Part shown: piece by piece, positions 23,482 to 35,099 of the stretch
How positions within the stretch are numbered: the first letter of the stretch is position 1
Layout of the letters: every line of letters starts with the position of its first letter
Position numbers and translations under genes: made by a program
The notes under the pieces: generated by a model
Databases searched by the model: none
Told to the model about the DNA's origin: nothing
Seen by the model: only the letters and a program-made list of their open reading frames with translations
Assembly (NCBI GenBank): GCA_947462335.1
Contig: OX381708.1
Coordinates: 372,001-436,000, forward strand
From: Harmothoe impar
Taxonomy: Eukaryota > Annelida > Polychaeta > Phyllodocida > Polynoidae
Direction: 5' to 3'
DNA length: 64,000 nt

Positions 23482-24139
23482 TCTGACAATGCCTCAATGT
23501 GTGGTCGGGGCTGCCTGCTGCAATACCTTGGTGCCATCCCTGTTTCATCCCTCCATGTTCCCCAATGCAGCACAACCCCTGTATACAACACAATGCTACC
23601 TTGGTGTGGCATCCCTCCATGTTCCTCACTACATCACAACCCATGTATACAACATAATGCCTACCACGTACAAACATGGTCTGAAACTGACAAGGGTATG
23701 GCTATGGTTATGTAGTAGTTATAGGACGAGTACCAAGCTGTACGCGAAATAGAGTGAAGGGAGCCTTACTGAATACCCCTACAGCTGGGTACAAGACCGT
23801 TAACTTATCTATACCATCAGCTGTATGCAATATACAAGAGGTGTGAGATGCTTTGTTCCCCGTCCCCCCTGTGGTATAAGTGCACCTACACATGTCTGAG
23901 TGGTGCACAGGTTAATCATGGGGGGGGGGGGGTAGATAAAACTGAGGGAGGCAGTGTACAGATCTGTGTGTATGTACTAGGTACACATGGTCACTATTCT
24001 ATATACTAGGTACACTATAGCTGCCTGTCTCTGTATACACCCATGTACAGACTGTGTGTGTCTAAGTGTACACTATCACTGCCTGGTATAGAGGTATTGT
24101 CCATATACTACTCACACCTCTTTTTAACCATACCTTCAG

Positions 24140-24230
24140 CCCATCATATGTCACTGTTGAGTGCTACTCTGACACCAAGGCTATAGCCATGTCAGGCTTC
24201 ACTGACTTCTATCTAACTGGCTCTCTACAT
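24140..24230 (+). CDS. Gene A exon 8
   Basis: The acceptor is very strong (CTTTTTAACCATACCTTCAG|C). Two of three frames have stops. The remaining one (phase 2 in, phase 0 out) reads PSYVTVECYSDTKAIAMS followed by GFTDFYLTGSLH, 30 codons. The donor CTACAT|GTCAGTG is identical to the junction-like motif repeated in every unit of the 33-bp array that begins here. Reading on past the donor gives nine codons and then a TGA, so the array must be spliced out or it truncates the protein. Strong exon call, unknown family. Confidence 0.72.
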
Positions 24231-27200
24231 GTCAGTGATGACGTACCAGCATGGTGGTGACATGTCAGTGATGACGTACCAGCATGGTGGTGACATGTCA
24301 GTGATGTCAGTGATGACACACCAGCATGGTGGTGACATGTCAGTGATGACGTACCAGCATGGTGGTGACATGTCAGTGATGACGTACCAGCATGGTGGTG
24401 ACATGTCAGTGATGACGTACCAGCATGGTGGTGACATGTCAGTGATGTCAGTGATGACACACCAGCATGGTGGTGACATGTCAGTGATGACGTACCAGCA
24501 TGGTGGTGACATGTCAGTGATGACGTACCAGCATGGTGGTGACATGTCAGTGATGACGTACCAGCATGGTGGTGACATGTCAGTGATGTCAGTGATGACA
24601 CACCAGCATGGTGGTGACATGTCAGTGATGACACACCAGCATGGTGGTGACATGTCAGAGATGACGTACCAGCATGGTGGTGACATGTCAGTGATGTCAG
24701 TGATGACACACCAGCATGGTGGTGACATGTCAGTGATGACACACCAGCATGGTGGTGACATGTCAGAGATGACACACCAGCATGGTGGTGACATGTCAGT
24801 GATGACACACCAGCATGGTGGTGACATGTCAGAGATGACACACCAGCATGGTGGTGACATGTCAGAGATGACGTACCAGCATGGTGGTGACATGTCAGTG
24901 ATGACACACCAGCATGGTGGTGACATGTCAGTGATGACACACCAGCATGGTGGTGACATGTCAGTGATGACGTACCAGCATGGTGGTGACATGTCAGTGA
25001 TGACGTACCAGCATGGTGGTGACATGTCAGTGATGACACACCAGCATGGTGGTGACATGTCAGTGATGACGTACCAGCATGGTGGTGACATGTCAGAGAT
25101 GACACACCAGCATGGTGGTGACATGTCAGTGATGACACACCAGCATGGTGGTGACATGTCAGTGATGACACACCAGCATGGTGGTGACATGTCAGAGATG
25201 ACGTACCAGCATAGTGGTGACATGTCAGTGATGACACACCAGCATGGTGGTGACATGTCAGAGATGACGTACCAGCATGGTGGTGACATGTCAGTGATGA
25301 CACACCAGCATGGTGGTGACATGTCAGAGATGACACACCAGCATGGTGGTGACATGTCAGTGATGACGTACCAGCATAGTGGTGACATGTCAGTGATGAC
25401 ACACCAGCATGGTGGTGACATGTCAGTGATGACACACCAGCATGGTGGTGACATGTCAGTGATGACACACCAGCATGGTGGTGACATGTCAGAGATGACG
25501 TACCAGCATGGTGGTGACATGTCAGTGATGACACACCAGCATGGTGGTGACATGTCAGAGATGACACACCAGCATGGTGGTGACATGTCAGTGATGACAC
25601 ACCAGCATGGTGGTGACATGTCAGTGATGACGTACCAGCATGGTGGTGACATGTCAGTGATGACACACCAGCATGGTGGTGACATGTCAGAGATGACGTA
25701 CCAGCATGGTGGTGACATGTCAGTGATGACACACCAGCATGGTGGTGACATGTCAGAGATGACGTACCAGCATGGTGGTGACATGTCAGTGATGTCAGTG
25801 ATGACACACCAGCATGGTGGTGACATGTCAGAGATGACGTACCAGCATGGTGGTGACATGTCAGTGATGACACACCAGCATGGTGGTGACATGTCAGAGA
25901 TGACGTACCAGCATGGTGGTGACATGTCAGAGATGACACACCAGCATGGTGGTGACATGTCAGTGATGACGTACCAGCATGGTGGTGACATGTCAGTGAT
26001 GACACACCAGCATGGTGGTGACATGTCAGTGATGACACACCAGCATGGTGGTGACATGTCAGTGATGACACACCAGCATGGTGGTGACATGTCAGTGATG
26101 ACGTACCAGCATGGTGGTGACATGTCAGTGATGTCAGTGATGACACACCAGCATGGTGGTGACATGTCAGTGATGACACACCAGCATGGTGGTGACATGT
26201 CAGAGATGACACACCAGCATGGTGGTGACATGTCAGTGATGACGTACCAGCATGGTGGTGACATGTCAGTGATGACACACCAGCATGGTGGTGACATGTC
26301 AGAGATGACGTACCAGCATGGTGGTGACATGTCAGAGATGACGTACCAGCATGGTGGTGACATGTCAGTGATGACACACCAGCATGGTGGTGACATGTCA
26401 GTGATGACACACCAGCATGGTGGTGACATGTCAGTGATGACACACCAGCATGGTGGTGACATGTCAGAGATGACGTACCAGCATGGTGGTGACATGTCAG
26501 TGATGTCAGTGATGACACACCAGCATGGTGGTGACATGTCAGTGATGACACACCAGCATGGTGGTGACATGTCAGAGATGACACACCAGCATGGTGGTGA
26601 CATGTCAGTGATGACGTACCAGCATGGTGGTGACATGTCAGTGATGACACACCAGCATGGTGGTGACATGTCAGAGATGACACACCAGCATGGTGGTGAC
26701 ATGTCAGAGATGACACACCAGCATGGTGGTGACATGTCAGAGATGACGTACCAGCATGGTGGTGACATGTCAGTGATGACGCACCAGCATGGTGGTGACA
26801 TGTCAGTGATGACACACCAGCATGGTGGTGACATGTCAGAGATGACACACCAGCATGGTGGTGACATGTCAGTGATGACACACCAGCATGGTGGTGACAT
26901 GTCAGAGATGACACACCAGCATGGTGGTGACATGTCAGTGATGACGTACCAGCATGGTGGTGACATGTCAGTGATGACACACCAGCATGGTGGTGACATG
27001 TCAGTGATGACACACCAGCATGGTGGTGACATGTCAGTGATGACGTACCAGCATGGTGGTGACATGTCAGAGATGACACACCAGCATGGTGGTGACATGT
27101 CAGTGATGACACACCAGCATGGTGGTGACATGTCAGTGATGACACACCAGCATGGTGGTGACATGTCAGAGATGACACACCAGCATGGTGGTGACATGTC

Positions 27201-27450
27201 AGTGATGACGTACCAGCATGGTGGTGACATGTCAGTGATGACACACCAGCATGGTGGTGACATGTCAGTGATGACACACCAGCATGGTGGTGACATGTCA
27301 GTGATGTCAGTGATGACGTACCAGCATGGTGGTGACATGTCAGAGATGACACACCAGCATGGTGGTGACATGTCAGTGATGACGTACCAGCATGGTGGTG
27401 ACATGTCAGAGATGACGTACCAGCATGGTGGTGACATGTCAGAGATGACA
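24228..27450. repeat. 33-bp minisatellite filling gene A intron 8
   Basis: About 96 units of ATGTCAGTGATGACGTACCA + GCATGGTGGTGAC. Two sites vary (GTG/GAG and ACGTACC/ACACACC), and a 9-bp GTGATGTCA insertion recurs about ten times. Every unit repeats the exon 8 junction ACAT|GTCAG(T/A)G. Both strands have >1000-codon ORFs only because 33 and 9 are multiples of three. Confidence 0.97.
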
Positions 27451-27456
27451 CCTCAG

Positions 27457-27543
27457 TACCGGATACACCAGGTGTGGAGAGTGTTCTTGTTACTGACCCT
27501 GAGTGACCTGTGGCTAATGAAGCTACATTACACAACAATCCAT
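27457..27543 (+). CDS. Gene A exon 9
   Basis: This is the first unique sequence after the 33-bp array. Frame 0, the only open one, reads YRIHQVWRVFLLLTLSDLW and then LMKLHYTTIH, 29 codons with a hydrophobic core that could be a membrane-associated helix. The acceptor is GATGACACCTCAG|T, with a weak pyrimidine tract drawn from the last array unit. The donor is ATCCAT|GTAAGC (phase 0). It pairs with exon 8 in phase 0. The array is also open in this frame, so exon 9 could in principle be extended upstream into repeat units by other acceptors. Confidence 0.72.
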
Positions 27544-27798
27544 GTAAGCCATATAACACCATGTTACAGGGGGCAGGTGGGGGGGGGGGGGGGGGTACAT
27601 ATATATATAACACTTTCATACAGGGGCAGGTGGGGGGGGGGGGTACATATTATATAGATACATGTGGTACAGGTTTCGGCAGGTGGCTTGTAGAGTCTAC
27701 TAATGAGACATAGTGACATAACACCCCCCCCACCCACCTCTCATTGGTGAGTAAATCATCTGGTGGCAGTGGACAGGTGGAGGTGGTGTGGATTTCAG

Positions 27799-27873
27799 GT
27801 ATCCCCAGTCCCTGCAACACTCACACTCCAAGCTTTTGGTATAAAATATATAAATGTCCACATCTTGCAATGA
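27799..27873 (+). CDS. Possible gene A last exon
   Basis: The acceptor is GTGTGGATTTCAG|G. Phase 0 reads VSPVPATLTLQAF, then GIKYINVHILQ and TGA at 27871. An AATAAA lies 70 bp downstream. The acceptor tract is purine-rich, so this is a weak call. Alternatives are an exon ending at CATTG|GTGAGTAA (27746) or read-through of exon 9. Confidence 0.3.
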   Translation, partial: VSPVPATLTLQAFGIKYINVHILQ

Positions 27874-27942
27874 GGCCAAAAAACTAAAATGTGTGTTTCA
27901 GTTTACAAAAAAAATCTTGAAAAGTTCAAATTGAGGACCCTG

Positions 27943-27948
27943 AATAAA
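27943..27948 (+). terminator. Possible polyadenylation signal
   Basis: Canonical AATAAA on the plus strand, placed after the last candidate exon of gene A and about 2 kb before the convergent gene B stop codon. Confidence 0.3.
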
Positions 27949-27949
27949 G

Positions 27950-28290
27950 GTCCACTATAGTTGAGTGGAGGGCTTTGCGACATTAGAAAAACATCAGAAT
28001 GAGGGGAGACTCTCACTCCTGCAGTTTAAGATGTCACTCCGTACAACAAGGGTCCTTAAAGTATGTACGCACATTTTCTCCAGAAATTGATTCCCCCACC
28101 CCCCTAAAGTTCTTGTATGTATTAACATATAGGGTTTATGTACGCAAAGATTTTCAGAAAATAGACCCCCCTCATCCCCGGTTCGTGCGGATATACTTTA
28201 TGGAAGCCCCTCAATTAATATCAGAAGGGCATGTCCAACCTTGACCCTTAAAACCAATTCTTGTAACTAATACTCTATATACTAAAGGGG
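27950..28290. other. Intergenic spacer between convergent genes
   Basis: Contains a degenerate tandem pair (TATGTACGCACATTTTCTCC and TATGTACGCAAAGATTTTCA, each followed by a C-rich phrase). No gene seen. Confidence 0.4.
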
Positions 28291-29915
28291 ATGACTGTGA
28301 CTATATATACAGGTTATTATAACAGTGTCTATATACGACTATATATACAGGTTATTATAAGGCTGTCTATATACAACTATATATACAGGTTATTATAAGG
28401 CTGTCTATATACAACTATATATACAGGTTATTATAAGGGCGTCTATATACGACTATATATACAGGTTATTATAAGGCTGTCTATATACGACTATATATAC
28501 AGGTTATTATAAGGCTGTCTATATACGGCTATATATACAGGTTATTATAACGGTGTCTATATACGACTATATATACAGGTTATTATAAGGGTGTCTATAT
28601 ACGACTATATATACAGGTTATTATAACAGTGTCTATATACAACTATATACACAGGTTGTTATAAGGCTGTCTATATACGACTATATATACAGGTTATTAT
28701 AAGGGCGTCTATATACGACTATATATACAGGTTATTATAAGGCTGTCTATATACGACTATATATACAGGTTATTATAAGGCTGTCTATATAAGACTATAT
28801 ATACAGGTTATTATAAGGGCGTCTATATACGACTATATATACAGGTTATTATAAGGCTGTCTATATACGACTATATATACAGGTTATTATAAGGCTGTCT
28901 ATATACGGCTATATATACAGGTTATTATAACGGTGTCTATATACGACTATATATACAGGTTATTATAAGGGTGTCTATATACGACTATATATACAGGTTA
29001 TTATAACAGTGTCTATATACAACTATATACACAGGTTGTTATAAGGCTGTCTATATACGACTATATATACAGGTTATTATAAGGGCGTCTATATACGACT
29101 ATATATACAGGTTATTATAAGGCTGTCTATATACAACTATATATACAGGTTATTATAAGGCTGTCTATATAAGACTATATATACAGGTTATTATAAGGCT
29201 GTCTATATAAGACTATATATACAGGTTATTATAAGGCTGTTTATATACGACTATATATACAGGTTATTATAAGGCTGTCTATAGACGACTATATATACAG
29301 GTTATTATAACGCTGTCTATATACGGCTATATATACAGGTTATTATAAAGGTGTCTATATACGACTATATATACAGGTTATTATAAGGGTGTCTATATAC
29401 GACTATATATACAGGTTATTATAACAGTGTCTATATACAACTATATACACAGGTTGTTATAAGGCTGTCTATATACGACTATATATACAGGTTATTATAA
29501 GGGCGTCTATATACGACTATATATACCGGTTATTATAAGGCTGTCTATATACGACTATATATACAGGTTATTATAACCCTGTCTACATACGACTATATAT
29601 ACAGGTTATTATAAGGCTGTCTATATACGACTATATATACAGGTTATTATAACGCTGTCTATATACGGCTATATATACAGGTTATTATAACCCTGTCTAT
29701 ATACGACTATATATACAGGTTATTATAAGGCTGTCTATATACGACTATATATACCGGTTATTATAACCCTGTCTATATACGACTATATATACAGGTTATT
29801 ATAACTGTCTATATACAACTATATATACAGGTTATTATAACAGTGTCTATATACGACTATCTATACAGGTTATTATAACCCTGTCTATATACGACTATAT
29901 ACCAGGTTATTATGA
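28290..29915. repeat. 38-bp minisatellite with higher-order periodicity
   Basis: About 43 units of GACTATATATACAGGTTATT + ATAAGGCTGTCTATATAC. A rare variant (ATATACACAGGTTGTT) recurs at 28645, 29025 and 29443, that is 10 and 11 units apart, indicating block duplication. Adjoins the gene B stop codon. Confidence 0.95.
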
Positions 29916-29921
29916 GGCTGT

Positions 29922-29972
29922 CTATATATAATGAGGAGGCCTTGTGCCTCTGGGTATTGATGCTACCTTGGC
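29922..29972 (-). CDS. Gene B terminal exon with stop
   Basis: The minus-strand acceptor, after a C/CA-rich tract, is GCTATACCAG|G. Phase 0 reads AKVASIPRGTRPPHYI then TAG. The basic, Pro-containing tail and matching phase support it as the C-terminus. The 38-bp array begins immediately beyond the stop, so the 3' UTR would run into the array. No AATAAA was found close by on this strand. Confidence 0.52.
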   Translation of the reverse strand, partial: AKVASIPRGTRPPHYI

Positions 29973-30096
29973 CTGGTATAGCACTCTGTGTGTGTGTGTG
30001 GGGGGGGGTATCACTCTGTGTGTGTTGGGGGGGGGGGTATCACTGAGCACTGTGTGTGTGTTGGGGGGAGAGAGAGAAGAAAGCAGGAGGACTAAC

Positions 30097-30136
30097 CTCA
30101 GATGGTGGTACAAGGCGGGCCAGGCAGAAATCAATG
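30097..30136 (-). CDS. Gene B penultimate exon
   Basis: Acceptor TGCCTCCCTGATTTAG|C, donor ATCTGAG|GTTAGT on the minus strand. It enters in phase 2 (AG+C gives Ser after WVDFS), reads IDFCLARLVPPSE and leaves in phase 0. The frame has a TGA just upstream of the acceptor, so splicing is required. The intron to the last exon would be 124 nt and contains CA and poly-C tracts. Confidence 0.58.
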
Positions 30137-30139
30137 CTA

Positions 30140-30690
30140 AATCAGGGAGGCAGGGAGCCGCAGATGATGATACGCGTCACGTGGGAGCCTCAGCGTCAAA
30201 CACATGGCACACCGCCTAATCTACACGCAGCCCATCCAAGACACAAGTCTGCTGAGAAGCCCCACTTGGGGTCAGGGTAGGGGCCTATAGATGTAACCTC
30301 AGAATCCTGCATCCTTATATACACTATTTGAAAGAAAATTGTCCTGGGAATCTCCTGATAAGAGATGTTACAAGGATTCTAATAAACCAATGTAACCACA
30401 ACTTTATTATGAAAAAGTCACCCTTCCTTAACAAATGGATAGTATGGGCTCACCTCAGCTTTAAAGCCTAGTTCAGGCTGACAGCGCAAAGTAGAAATAT
30501 ACAGCAGTCCAACATTATAGCACTCCAATGCACTATATGGATATATATCTAAAACTGGACATCGACATCCATGTAACAGAATCCTTCTAACATAAAGCTA
30601 TATTTAGTAGAAGTAGAAATTCATGAATATCTATATGAAGGAGAACACCATGTTCATGCCTATGAATATGTCTGTGTGTATGTTCATTTC
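30140..30690. other. Unique gene B intron sequence
   Basis: No repeat array or exon recognised. AT-rich toward 30.5 kb. Confidence 0.4.
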
Positions 30691-31735
30691 AAAATTCAAG
30701 ATTGCAACCATTCATTGAATGCCACCATGCTTTCAATGTAATCTCGAATTGCAGTTGCAGTAATTTGATACTAATAAAAAAAAATCTATTCTATTTTTCT
30801 TTCATGAACAGTTGGCATCCCATAGATTCAAGATGGCTATCACTCATTGAATGTCCCGATGCTTGAAATGCAATCTTTACTTGAAGTTGCATTAATTTGA
30901 TAAAAAAACAAATCCTATTTGATTTTTCCTTCATTCAACCCATTCAAGATGGCTACCATTTACTAAATGCCACAATGCTTTCAGTGAAATGAAGAATTGT
31001 AGTTGCATTAATTTGATATCTATTATAAGACAATTTCTATTTGATACATTTTTCAAACACAGTTGGCACCCCATAGGTTTAGTATGGCCACCATTCATTG
31101 AATGCCACAATGCTTTAAATGCAATCTTGAAATGTAGTTGCATTAATTTTATACTGTTAAAGCCATGAAGAGTTTCATGAAGAGTTGGCACCCCATAGGT
31201 TCAAGATGGCCAACAGTCATTGGATGCCATACTGCTTAAATGCAATCTTGAATTGCAGTTGAATTAATTTGATTCTAAAAAAAAAAAAAATCTTTTTTTT
31301 TCTTTCATGAACAGTTGGCACCCCATACATTCAAGGTGGTTACCAGTCATTGCATGCCACAATGCTTTAAGTGCAATCACGAATTGTAGTTGCATTAATC
31401 TAATACTAATAAAAAAACTAATTCTATTCTTTTTTTAAAATTCATGAACAGTTGGCACCCCATATATTTAAGATGACTACCATTCAGTGAATGCCCTGAT
31501 GCTTGAAATGCAATCTCGAATTGTAGTTGCATCAATTTAATGCTAATAAAAAACAAATTCTTATCGATTTTTCTTTCATGAATAGTTGGCACCCCATAAG
31601 GTGGCTACCATTCATATTAATGCAAATACAATGCTTTAAGTGCTATCACCAATTGTAGTTGCATAAATCTGATACTAAAAAAAAAAAAAATTCTATTTGA
31701 TTTTTCTTTCATGAACAGTTGGCACCCCATAAATT
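30690..31735. repeat. ~130-bp satellite, ~8-9 degenerate units
   Basis: Each unit has CATGAACAGTTGGCACCCCA, TTCAAGATGGCTACCATTCA, GAATGCCACAATGCTTTAAA, GCAATCTTGAATTGTAGTTG and CATTAATTTGATACTAAT + A-run. Units differ by 10-20 percent, so this array is older than the others. Confidence 0.85.
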
Positions 31736-31739
31736 GAAA

Positions 31740-32540
31740 ATGCACCCAGCACCCAGGTCAACAGCTATATACGGACAAGTGTACCTCTCCTGCCTGTTCT
31801 CCTTCAATGCAGAGTGAAGAGGGTGGGAGGGGGTGACCATCAACAGTGCATAAACACTTTGATTGGATGACAATGCAGTTTTTATATTACAACCCTAAAT
31901 TTGTGCAACGAAAATCATCAAGAAATACTAAGTATTTTTTCCAAAGAATAGCTTTTCTAGAATGGCTCGATACTCAGAAATCCTACTGCGAATTAAAAAA
32001 AGTCAAATTCTGATTCTAAACACCTGAAAAGAGAGAAATGCTGGCGTTCACGGTTTATGTAGGAAATGTACTAAAAACACCAAAAATATGCAACAAAACC
32101 CTAATTTTCTCAAAAACTGTTCAGTAGGATTTTTTCCAACTGAGGTTCCAGTGTTTTCTACCCTCATATTACACATTGGCATAGAGAATATATTGGCACC
32201 TAGTCAGGATTTTGCCCTAGAAGCAATCTGTGAGGCAAAAAACAGCCAAAATGAGCCACTGGTCTGAAGTATAAAACTGGGCATCGATCACTATAGAGCT
32301 ACAAAGAGAGAGAATCGATGTCCAGTAAAGAGTGTGTGAGCCAATGTTCAATGCCTAAACTAAGTCTCGATGTTATTTATAGTCTTAATATATAATCTTA
32401 TAGTCTTAATGTATAATCTTTAAGCCTTAATGTATAATCTTGAAGTCTCAAAGTATAAGTCTTAAGCCCTCATGTTTTTTGATACTATTGATTTTAACTT
32501 AAGATAGCTCCCAGGAGAGCTATACGCCACATTTAGTAGT
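31740..32540. other. Unique AT-rich intron sequence
   Basis: One excellent plus-strand acceptor (CTGTTCTCCTTCAATGCAG at ~31793-31811) without a coherent exon behind it. Otherwise nothing recognised. Confidence 0.4.
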
Positions 32541-34200
32541 TTAGGCTGACAGACAGGACAGACCCTATAGTTTAGGCTGACAGACAGGACAGACCCTATA
32601 GTTTAGGCTGACAGCATAGACCCTATAGTTTAGGCTGACAGCATAGACCCTATAGTTTAGGCTGATTGACACCATAGACCCTATAGTATAGGCTGACTAC
32701 ACAGACCCTATAGTTTAGGCTGACTGCACAGACCCTATAGTTTAGGCTGACTGCACAGACCCTATAGTTTAGGCTGACTGCACAGACCCTATAGTTTAGG
32801 CTGACTACACAGACCCTATAGTTTAGGCTGACAGCACAGACCCTATAGTTTAGGCTGACAGCACAGACCCTATAGTTAAGGCTGACAACACAGACCCTAT
32901 AGTTTAGGCTGACTGACACCATAGAGCCTATAGTTTAGGCTGACAGCACAGACTATAGTTTAGGCTGACTGACAGCACAGACCCTATAGTTTAGGCTGAC
33001 AGACAGCACAGACCCTATAGTTTAGGCTGACAGCACAGACCCTATAGTTTAGGCTGACTGCACAGACCCTATAGTTTAGGCTGACAGCATAGAGCCTATA
33101 GTTTAGGCTGGCTGCACAGACCCTATAGTTTAGGCTGACAGCATAGACCCTATAGTTTAGGCTGACTGCACAGACCCTATAGTTTAGGCTGACAGCATAG
33201 ACCCTATAGTTTAGGCTGACTGACACCATAGAGCCTATAGTTTAGGCTGACAGCACAGACTATAGTTTAGGCTGACAACACAGACCCTATAGTTTAGGCT
33301 GACAGCACAGAGCCTATAGTTTAGGCTGACTGACAGCACAGACCCTATAGTTTAGGCTGACTGACAGCACAGACCCTATAGTTTAGGCTGACTGCACAGA
33401 CCCTATAGTTTAGGCTGACTGCACAGACCCTATAATTTAGGCTGACAGCAAAGACCCTATAGTTTAGGCTGACAACACAGAGCCTATAGTTTAGGCTGAC
33501 TGACAGCACAGACCCTATAGTTTAGGCTGACAGCACAGACCCTATAGTTTAGGCTGACAGACAGCACAGACCCTATAGTTTAGGCTGACAGCATAGAGCC
33601 TATAGTTTAGGCTGGCTGCACAGACCCTATAGTTTAGGCTGACAGCATAGACCCTATAGTTTAGGCTGACTGCACAGACCCTATAGTTTAGGCTGACAGC
33701 ATAGACCCTATAGTTTAGGCTGACTGCACAGACCCTATAGTTTAGGCTGACAGCATAGACCCTATAGTTTAGGCTGACAGCATAGACCCTATAGTTTAGG
33801 CTGACAGCACAGACTATAGTTTAGGCTGACAAAACAGACCCTATAGTTTAGGCTGACTGACACCATAGAGCCTATAGTTTAGGCTGACTGCACAGACCCT
33901 ATAGTTTAGGCTGATAGCACAGACCCTATAGTTTAGGCTGACAGCATAGACCCTATAGTTTAGGCTGACAGCACAGACTATAGTTTAGGCTGACAACACA
34001 GACCCTATAGTTTAGGCTGACTGACACCATAGAGCCTATAGTTTAGGCTGACAGCACAGACCCTATAGTTTAGGCTGACTGACAGCACAGACCCTATAGT
34101 TTAGGCTGACTGACACCATAGAGCCTATAGTTTAGGCTGACTGCACAGACCCTATAGTTTAGGCTGACTGACAGGATAGACCCTATAGTTTAGGCTGACA
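32541..34200. repeat. 27/31-bp minisatellite
   Basis: About 58 units of ACCCTATAGTTTAGGCTGAC + AGCACAG with GACTGACAG, GACTGCAC and GAGCC variants. The minus strand gives VCAVSLNYR-type ORFs, not considered coding. Confidence 0.95.
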
Positions 34201-34548
34201 CACATGACACACATTATATAGGTAACTAATGTTTTTTTACGCTGGCTCGCGGCCTCTTTGTGGCTTAAAGTGTTGACAGGCTTCATACCTATCATTATTT
34301 CTGCATCGATCTATTTGATAATTCATCTAACACTATAAGTCCAAAGAGATCTCGATTTCTATGGAGATCAAGGTTAATTGACTGGTGCGTCTACTTTTTT
34401 ACAGCTCAATACTGATGTCTTAGGAAGCAAAGAGAAGGAGAGGCCTTTACGACAGCTCAGGTGGAACCCCAGCCCGCAGGCCATTTTATAACGAGGTCCC
34501 CACTCACTCACCTGGTGTCTTCTACCTGCCTTGTAGCCTGCTGACCGA

Positions 34549-34655
34549 CACCCACCTCCTCCCTCCCTCCCTCCCTCCGCTCCCTCCCTCCGCTCCCTCC
34601 CTCCGCTCCCTCCCTCCCTCCCTCCCTCCCTCCCTCCGCTCCCTCCCTCCCTCCG
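34549..34655. repeat. (CTCC)n microsatellite
   Basis: CCCTCCCTCCGCTCCCTCCC-type repeats. The minus strand is G-rich (GGGAGGGAGG). A perfect minus donor (ACACCAG|GTGAGT) lies at ~34505, but the upstream tract cannot serve as an acceptor. Confidence 0.9.
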
Positions 34656-35099
34656 TCCGCTCCGTGGCCGCCCACTATCTGATAACCCCCCCGGGTCCTA
34701 CCTGTGGCTGGCTGTGTCAGCTCCCTATAATAGAGCCCTCCCCCCCCCCACCCCGGGTCTATTGTGTTTCGTTTTGGTTCAGATAGATCTACATAGAATC
34801 TGTTTTTATTGAAACTCACTTGGTGATTTTTCTCTACAATATGTTTCCATATCAGTTGTAGATGATAAAGCCTTGTGTACCTGTAGGTGGTGTCCAGTCT
34901 GTGTTGAAGGTGTGTTACCTGTAGGTATCTACCTGTAGATGCCTACCTGTGCACACCTGGCAGCAGCACCTAATGAGTGCTGATTACTGCCTACCCTGGT
35001 ACCCTAACACATAGCATCCTGGGGATTCAGTTTACTGCTGATGTGTGTCTATATATGTGTACATGTTGTGTGTATCTAGCTACCATTATGTCCCATCCT

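Larger units (their letters stand above)
1..27948 (+). other. Gene A model, plus strand, multi-exon, product unknown
   Basis: This is a hand-built model of nine internal exons plus a possible terminal exon. It rests on GT/AG boundaries, frames free of stops and codon phases that match at every junction (out-phases in order: 2, 2, 0, 0, 2, 1, 2, 0, 0). The 5' end lies before the window. The exons are short (55-91 nt) and the introns are 96 nt to about 7 kb, mostly filled by minisatellites and inverted repeats. The joined product would be about 220 residues here. It mixes polar segments with a hydrophobic stretch near the end (VFLLLTL in exon 9). I recognise no domain. An AATAAA at 27943 supports an end near 27.95 kb, before convergent gene B. 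RNA evidence could change individual exons. Confidence 0.55.

Noticed and set aside
24209..27657. ORFs of more than 1000 codons on both strands
   Set aside because: They consist of a 33-bp repeat with 9-bp insertions, which keeps frames open by arithmetic. Exon 8's own frame stops in the first unit.
32650..33229. VCAVSLNYR repeat ORFs on minus
   Set aside because: 27-bp minisatellite. The ORFs break wherever the 31-bp unit variant occurs.
34508..34819. Minus ORF ending QQATRQVEDTR at a perfect donor
   Set aside because: The upstream part is a (GGGA)n microsatellite with no acceptor. The ORF is repeat-driven.
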